In this document: positions 59,450 to 64,000 of the stretch, piece by piece
How the letters are laid out: each line of letters starts with the position of its first letter
How positions within the stretch are numbered: the stretch's first letter is position 1
Assembly: GCF_040782645.1 (NCBI RefSeq)
Contig: NZ_CP160403.1
Span: 4,747,001 to 4,811,000 of the forward strand
DNA length: 64,000 bases
From: Streptomyces sp. HUAS ZL42
Lineage (GTDB): Bacteria > Actinomycetota > Actinomycetes > Streptomycetales > Streptomycetaceae
Reading direction: 5' to 3'
The notes under the pieces: model-generated
The model's database searches: none
The model's input: only the letters and a program-made list of their open reading frames with translations
What the model was told of the DNA's origin: nothing
Program-made: the position numbers and the translations under genes

Positions 59450-60310
59450 ATGCACGGACACCACCACGACGAGGACCACGAGCACGACAGAGGCCTCTCC
59501 TACGACCTCCCCGTCCTCGCCCGCCGGCGGATGATCCGGCTGATGGCCGGGGCGAGCCTGGTCCCGCTGGTGGGCTGCAGCTCGCAGGAGCAGACGTCGG
59601 CCTCGTCCGCCTCCTCCTCGGCGGCCGCGTCCTCCGGCAGCTCGTCCGGCTCGTCGCCATCGTCCTCCTCGTCCTCCGAGTGCGCGACGATCCCGAACGA
59701 GACGGCCGGCCCCTACCCGGGAGACGGCTCGAACGGCGTGAACGTCCTGAAGGAGAGCGGTGTCGTGCGCGGCGACATCACCAGGAGCTTCGGCGACTCC
59801 GCGGGCGGCACCGCCGAGGGCGTGCCCCTGACCGTCACGCTCACCGTCGTGGACGCCGCCTCCGGCTGCGGCACCCCGAAGAAGGGCGCCGCCGTCTACC
59901 TGTGGCACTGCGACCGCGACGGCAACTACTCCCTCTACTCCGAGGGCGTCACCGACGAGAACTACCTGCGGGGCGTGCAGGAGACGGACGACAAGGGCCA
60001 GGTCACCTTCAAGAGCATCTTCCCCGCGTGCTACTCGGGCCGCTGGCCGCACATCCACTTCGAGGTCTATGGCAGCCTGGAGGACGCCACCGCGGCCACC
60101 TCCATCACGAACACCTCCCAGCTCGCGCTGCCGAAGGACGTCTGCGACACCGTGTACGCCACGGACGGCTACAGCCAGAGCGTGCGGAACCTGGGTCAGC
60201 TCTCCCTGGAGACGGACAACATCTTCAGCGACGGCCACGAGCAGCAGCTGGCGACGGTGAAGGGCAGCGTCGAGGAGGGATACACGGCGACACTGACGGT
60301 TCCGGTGTGA
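59450..60310 (+). CDS. Exported intradiol ring-cleavage dioxygenase lipoprotein (copy 2)
   Basis: A 286-aa Fe(III) dioxygenase. It begins with a His/Asp-rich head (MHGHHHDEDHEHDRG), then ARRRMIRLMAGASLVPLVGCSS, a twin-arginine signal with lipobox (L-V-G-C). A Ser-rich linker is followed by the catalytic domain: NETAGPYPGDGSNG with the first Tyr, AAVYLWHCDRDGNYSLYSEG with the second, and SGRWPHIHFEVYG with the His pair. All four ligands are present. It is a paralogue of the protein at 48233-49237 but anchored to the membrane. AAGGA precedes ATG 59450. Confidence 0.88.
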   Translation: MHGHHHDEDHEHDRGLSYDLPVLARRRMIRLMAGASLVPLVGCSSQEQTSASSASSSAAASSGSSSGSSPSSSSSSECATIPNETAGPYPGDGSNGVNVLKESGVVRGDITRSFGDSAGGTAEGVPLTVTLTVVDAASGCGTPKKGAAVYLWHCDRDGNYSLYSEGVTDENYLRGVQETDDKGQVTFKSIFPACYSGRWPHIHFEVYGSLEDATAATSITNTSQLALPKDVCDTVYATDGYSQSVRNLGQLSLETDNIFSDGHEQQLATVKGSVEEGYTATLTVPV

Positions 60311-60345
60311 GTCGTCACAGATGCCGGATCGGGGTTGCTTCTTAT

Positions 60346-60357
60346 TACCGACGGGTA
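60346..60357. promoter_or_regulatory. TACC-GACG-GGTA palindrome upstream of the acyl-CoA dehydrogenase
   Basis: A 12-base dyad in an A/T-rich promoter, 82 bases before the gene start. TetR-family regulators of fatty-acid genes bind such sites in actinobacteria; the cognate protein is not in the window. Confidence 0.5.
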
Positions 60358-60438
60358 GCATCATCGTAGCTACTTGTTGGTATGTGAACTAGCCGCGAGG
60401 AGTCGATGCCTCGCCGATCCCTCTACGGAGCCGTCACC

Positions 60439-62265
60439 ATGGGGCACTACAAGCCGAATCTCCGCGACATCGAGTTCAACCTCTTCGAAGTACTCGGACG
60501 CGACAAGCTGTACGGCACCGGCCCGTTCGAGGAGATGGACACCGACACCGCGAAGAGCGTTCTCGAGGAGCTGACGCGTCTCGCGGAGAACGAGCTGGCC
60601 GAGTCCTTCGCGGACGCCGACCGCAACCCGCCGGTCTTCGACCCGGAGACGAACACCGCGCCGGTCCCGGCGTCCTTCAAGAAGAGCTACAAGGCCTTCA
60701 TGGACTCCGAGTACTGGCGGCTCGGCCTGCCCGAGGGGATCGGCGGCACGACGGCTCCGCCGTCCCTGATCTGGTCGTACGCGGAGCTGATCCTCGGCTC
60801 GAACCCGGCCGTGTGGATGTACTCCTCCGGCCCGGCGTTCGCCGGGATCCTCTACGACGAGGGCAACGACGTCCAGAAGAAGATCGCCCAGATCGCCGTG
60901 GAGAAGACCTGGGGCTCGACCATGGTGCTCACCGAGCCGGACGCCGGCTCGGACGTCGGTGCCGGTCGCACCAAGGCCGTCCAGCAGGAGGACGGCTCCT
61001 GGCACATCGAGGGCGTGAAGCGCTTCATCACGTCCGGTGAGCACGACATGGAGGAGAACATCCTCCACTACGTCCTCGCGCGTCCCGAGGGCGCGGGCCC
61101 CGGCACCAAGGGCCTGTCCCTCTTCCTCGTCCCGAAGTACCTCTTCGACTTCGAGACCGGCGAGCTGGGCGAGCGCAACGGCGTCTACGCCACCAACGTC
61201 GAGCACAAGATGGGCCTCAAGGCCTCCAACACCTGCGAGATGACCTTCGGCGACCGCCACCCGGCCAAGGGCTGGCTGATCGGCGACAAGCACGACGGCA
61301 TCCGCCAGATGTTCCGGATCATCGAGTTCGCCCGCATGATGGTCGGCACGAAGGCGATCTCCACTCTCTCGACGGGCTACCTCAACGCCCTCGAGTACGC
61401 CAAGGAGCGCGTCCAGGGCCCGGACCTCGCGAACTTCATGGACAAGACCGCGCCCAAGGTCACCATCACGCACCACCCCGACGTCCGCCGCTCGCTGATG
61501 ACGCAGAAGGCGTACGCCGAGGGCATGCGCGCGCTGGTGCTCTACACGGCGTCGGTGCAGGACTCGATCGCGGTGAAGGAGGCGGCGGGCGAGGACTCGT
61601 CGGCGGAGCACGCGCTCAACGACCTCCTCCTCCCGATCGTCAAGGGCTACGGCTCGGAGAAGGGCTACGAGCAGCTGGCCCAGTCGCTGCAGACCTTCGG
61701 CGGCTCCGGCTTCCTGCAGGAGTACCCGATCGAGCAGTACATCCGCGACGCCAAGATCGACACGCTCTACGAGGGCACGACCGCGATCCAGGGCCAGGAC
61801 TTCTTCTTCCGGAAGATCGTCCGCAACCAGGGCGCGGCGCTGAACTCCCTCGCCGAGGACATCAAGAAGTTCCTGGCGCTGGGCGAGGGCGGCGAGGACC
61901 TGGCGGGCGCCCGCGAGCACCTGGCCAAGGCGGCCGTGGAGCTGGAGGCCATCGTCGGCCTCATGCTCACGGACCTCGCGGCCACCGAGCAGGACGTCAA
62001 GAACATCTACAAGGTGGGCCTCAACACCAGCCGCCTGCTGCTCGCCTCCGGCGACGTCATCGTCGGCTACCTGCTGCTCAAGGGCGCCGCGGTGGCGGCG
62101 GACAAGCTGCAGACGGCGTCCGCCAAGGACAAGGCGTTCTACACGGGCAAGATCGCGGCAGCGAAGTTCTTCGCCGCCAACGTCCTCCCGGGCGTCACCC
62201 TGGCCCGCAAGATCGCCGAGGGCGTCGACCTGGACCTGATGGAACTGGACGAGGCGGCGTTCTAG
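60439..62265 (+). CDS. Acyl-CoA dehydrogenase
   Basis: A 608-aa flavoprotein of the long (AidB/FadE-type) class that oxidises acyl-CoA in beta-oxidation. [17 protein letters not shown], the FAD-binding [26 protein letters not shown], the [12 protein letters not shown] loop, and the catalytic Glu region [28 protein letters not shown] are all present. Long members have an added C-terminal helical domain (here about residues 460-608). ATG 60439 has GGAG upstream; an in-frame ATG at 60406 is less likely. Confidence 0.9.
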   Translation: MGHYKPNLRDIEFNLFEVLGRDKLYGTGPFEEMDTDTAKSVLEELTRLAENELAESFADADRNPPVFDPETNTAPVPASFKKSYKAFMDSEYWRLGLPEGIGGTTAPPSLIWSYAELILGSNPAVWMYSSGPAFAGILYDEGNDVQKKIAQIAVEKTWGSTMVLTEPDAGSDVGAGRTKAVQQEDGSWHIEGVKRFITSGEHDMEENILHYVLARPEGAGPGTKGLSLFLVPKYLFDFETGELGERNGVYATNVEHKMGLKASNTCEMTFGDRHPAKGWLIGDKHDGIRQMFRIIEFARMMVGTKAISTLSTGYLNALEYAKERVQGPDLANFMDKTAPKVTITHHPDVRRSLMTQKAYAEGMRALVLYTASVQDSIAVKEAAGEDSSAEHALNDLLLPIVKGYGSEKGYEQLAQSLQTFGGSGFLQEYPIEQYIRDAKIDTLYEGTTAIQGQDFFFRKIVRNQGAALNSLAEDIKKFLALGEGGEDLAGAREHLAKAAVELEAIVGLMLTDLAATEQDVKNIYKVGLNTSRLLLASGDVIVGYLLLKGAAVAADKLQTASAKDKAFYTGKIAAAKFFAANVLPGVTLARKIAEGVDLDLMELDEAAF

Positions 62266-62378
62266 GACGAGGCGGCGTTCCAGAAGGAAGAAGTCGCACG
62301 GCGGCCGGGCACGCCGTCAGTCCGCGGGCATGAGTTCCGCCCTGGGCCGACCGCCCCGCCGTCGAAGACACCCCCCAC

Positions 62379-62418
62379 ACGAGGGCCCCCTCCCCTTCCA
62401 CAGGGAGGGGGCCCTCGT
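62379..62418. terminator. 16-bp hairpin between the acyl-CoA dehydrogenase and aminopeptidase genes
   Basis: Arms 62379-62394 and 62403-62418 pair perfectly over 16 bp around an eight-base loop. The upstream stop is at 62265. Confidence 0.85.
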
Positions 62419-62438
62419 ACGTCGTTAAGGTGAACTCC

Positions 62439-63737
62439 ATGAGCGAACCCCACCGCTTCGACCGCGGCCACACCGACGACCTCATGTCCTTCCTCGCGGC
62501 GAGCCCCTCCCCGTACCACGCCGTGGCGAACGCCGCCGAACGGCTGGAGAAGGCCGGCTTCCGCCAGGTCGCCGAGACGGACGCCTGGGACGGGACGAGC
62601 GGCGGCAAGTACGTGATCCGCGGCGGCGCGATCGTGGCCTGGTACGTCCCGGAGGGCGCCGCACCGCACACCCCCTTCCGCATCATCGGCGCGCACACCG
62701 ACTCCCCCAACCTGCGTGTCAAGCCGCTGCCCGACAGCGGAGCGCACGGCTGGCGTCAGGTGGCCGTGGAGATCTACGGCGGACCGCTGCTCAACTCCTG
62801 GCTCGACCGCGACCTGGGCCTGGCCGGCCGGCTCACCCTGCGCGACGGCTCGACGCGCCTGGTGAACGTCGACCGGCCCCTGCTGCGCGTCCCCCAGCTC
62901 GCCGTGCACCTCGACCGTTCGGTGAACACGGAGGGGCTCAAGCTCGACAAGCAGCGCCACCTGCAGCCGGTCTGGGGCCTCGGCAACGACGTCCGCGACG
63001 GCGACCTGATCGCCTTCCTGGAGGAGACCGCAGGCATCCCAGCCGGCGAGGTCGCCGGCTGGGACCTGATGGTGCACTCCGTGGAGCCGCCGGCGTACCT
63101 CGGCCGGGACAAGGAACTGGTCGCGGCCCCCCGCATGGACAACCTGCTCTCCGTTCACGCCGCTGCGGCGGCCCTGGCCGCGGTGGCGACGAGCGGCGCG
63201 GGCCTGCCGTACGTCCCCGTCCTCGCCGCCTTCGACCACGAGGAGAACGGCTCGCAGTCGGACACCGGCGCGGACGGCCCGCTGCTCGGCAGCGTGCTGG
63301 AGCGTTCGGTGTTCGCGCGCGGAGGGTCGTACGAGGACCGGGCCCGTGCCTTCGCCGGCACCGTCTGTCTGTCCTCCGACACCGGTCACGCCGTCCACCC
63401 CAACTACGCGGAGCGGCACGACCCGACGCACCACCCGCGCGTCAACGGCGGGCCGATCCTGAAGGTCAACGTCAACAACCGCTATGCCACGGACGGTTCG
63501 GGCCGCGCCGCCTTCGCCGCCGCCTGCGAGAAGGCCGACGTGCCCTTCCAGTCGTTCGTCTCCAACAACTCCATGCCGTGCGGTACGACGATCGGCCCGA
63601 TCACCGCCGCCCGGCACGGCATCAGGACCGTCGACATCGGCGTGGCCATCCTGTCGATGCACAGCGCCCGCGAACTGTGCGGCGCGGCCGACCCGTTCCT
63701 GCTGGCGAACACGCTGGTGGCGTTCCTGGAGGGGTAG
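62439..63737 (+). CDS. M18 aspartyl aminopeptidase
   Basis: A 432-aa dodecameric-type zinc aminopeptidase that trims acidic N-terminal residues. RIIGAHTDSPNLRVKP (first zinc His/Asp), MDNLLSVHAA (bridging Asp), FDHEENGSQSDTGADGPL (Glu pair) and SSDTGHAVHPNYAERHDPTHHPRVNGGPI (distal ligands) are conserved, as is the C-terminal MHSARELCGAADPFLLANTLVAFL. ATG 62439 with AAGGTG spacing. Confidence 0.92.
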   Translation: MSEPHRFDRGHTDDLMSFLAASPSPYHAVANAAERLEKAGFRQVAETDAWDGTSGGKYVIRGGAIVAWYVPEGAAPHTPFRIIGAHTDSPNLRVKPLPDSGAHGWRQVAVEIYGGPLLNSWLDRDLGLAGRLTLRDGSTRLVNVDRPLLRVPQLAVHLDRSVNTEGLKLDKQRHLQPVWGLGNDVRDGDLIAFLEETAGIPAGEVAGWDLMVHSVEPPAYLGRDKELVAAPRMDNLLSVHAAAAALAAVATSGAGLPYVPVLAAFDHEENGSQSDTGADGPLLGSVLERSVFARGGSYEDRARAFAGTVCLSSDTGHAVHPNYAERHDPTHHPRVNGGPILKVNVNNRYATDGSGRAAFAAACEKADVPFQSFVSNNSMPCGTTIGPITAARHGIRTVDIGVAILSMHSARELCGAADPFLLANTLVAFLEG

Positions 63738-63823
63738 AACGGGCGAGCCCCGCATGGCTGTTGCCCGCCTGGGTACCCGGGTCGCGGACCGGAACGACCG
63801 GACCGCACAGGGAGGCGACACTC

Positions 63824-64000
63824 ATGGGCCTCGGCGGATGCATCATCCTCATCGCCGTGGGAGCCATCCTCACGTTCGCGACCGACTGGAACATGGAGGG
63901 GGTCAACCTCGACCTGGTCGGCATCATCCTGATGATCGTCGGCCTGATCGGCGTCAGCACGTTCAGCAGCATCGCCCGCCGCAGGCGCGTGGTGGTGCCG
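63824..64000 (+). CDS. Small two-helix membrane protein (DUF6458), 3' end outside window
   Basis: Visible part: 59 residues MGLGGCIILIAVGAILTFATDWNMEGVNLDLVGIILMIVGLIGVSTFSSIARRRR.... Two membrane helices joined by a short hydrophilic loop fit DUF6458, a Streptomyces stress-linked family. AGGGAGG upstream supports ATG 63824. The frame runs off the window edge. Confidence 0.8.
   Translation, partial: MGLGGCIILIAVGAILTFATDWNMEGVNLDLVGIILMIVGLIGVSTFSSIARRRRVVVP

Noticed and set aside
60370..61920. 516-codon minus-strand frame opposite the acyl-CoA dehydrogenase
   Set aside because: No recognisable domain; the sense strand has complete FAD signatures.
1..64000. tRNA, rRNA, CRISPR, prophage or conjugative genes
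   Set aside because: Intergenic gaps were read for cloverleaf-like sequences and phage or plasmid proteins; none was convincing apart from the IS110 element.

Overview
This 64 kb window is high-GC actinobacterial DNA and almost certainly a Streptomyces chromosome. The reasons are strong GC bias at third codon positions, many GTG and TTG starts, 1-4 base start/stop overlaps, Tat and LAxTG-type export signals, DUF4142, PRC-barrel, GAF-ANTAR and RsbU-type families, and GGGGGC-TCC-GCCCCC style hairpins. A perfect 14-bp parS site (51809-51822) and the order phoX, metG, aspS, RsbU-type phosphatase, acyl-CoA dehydrogenase, M18 aminopeptidase recall the core chromosome arm near oriC of S. coelicolor. 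That comparison is from memory, not from a search.

Layout. 1-1322: partial IS110-family element that cuts an RsbU-like phosphatase gene (1323-1694) and carries a long non-coding 5' end with a 26-bp hairpin. 2138-8763: DUF952 protein, Fpg/Nei glycosylase, secreted lysyl-oxidase-like copper protein, coupled GNAT/YbaK pair, DUF4142 protein with a duplicated 3' end, MarR regulator. 8932-17110: glycan-type cluster with epimerase, two-component system, GT2 glycosyltransferase, DUF2064-type transferase, methyltransferase, membrane-bound molybdopterin oxidoreductase and polytopic membrane proteins. 17137-19922: cold-shock protein with its strong terminator and companion gene, MerR regulator, GNAT-like protein, PRC-barrel protein and a 57-aa membrane protein. 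19965-21817: decay zone with a frameshifted secreted-protein gene, an M23 peptidase, and a chimeric relic of a sigma factor and an oxidoreductase. 21818-28040: lipoprotein, 2OG oxygenase, second DUF4142 protein, GH13 glucosidase, LAxTG surface protein, nucleoside hydrolase.

28103-29483 holds a short second threonyl-tRNA synthetase behind a probable threonine attenuator: an 18-residue leader peptide with three tandem Thr codons followed by a 14-bp hairpin. 29629-35739: lipoprotein; permease plus TIGR03943 protein, the latter reading in frame into a GAF-ANTAR regulator; then an XRE-TPR regulator divergent from a 57-aa exported peptide and next to a protein that looks like a catalytically dead caspase fold plus helical repeats. 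35943-45220: membrane proteins, SH3 protein, EEP-family enzyme, FUSC protein, PhoX behind a PHO box, and a VWA protein with an expanded Glu-Pro-Ala region. 45375-54105: metG, PH-domain protein, pectate-lyase and carbohydrate-binding relics, Tat-exported intradiol dioxygenase, aspS, parS, and a PAS-GAF-PP2C-HATPase phosphatase that has absorbed a Streptomyces palindromic mini-repeat in frame. 54272-64000: secreted protein, lipoprotein, AI-2E family permease, pirin, SseB-like protein, second intradiol dioxygenase (lipoprotein), acyl-CoA dehydrogenase, M18 aminopeptidase and a truncated small membrane protein.

Most of the window is chromosomal core: translation, nutrient uptake, cell envelope and stress regulation. 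The accessory signals are concentrated at the left edge (IS110), in the decay zones (19965-21590, 47568-48098), and around 28-36 kb.
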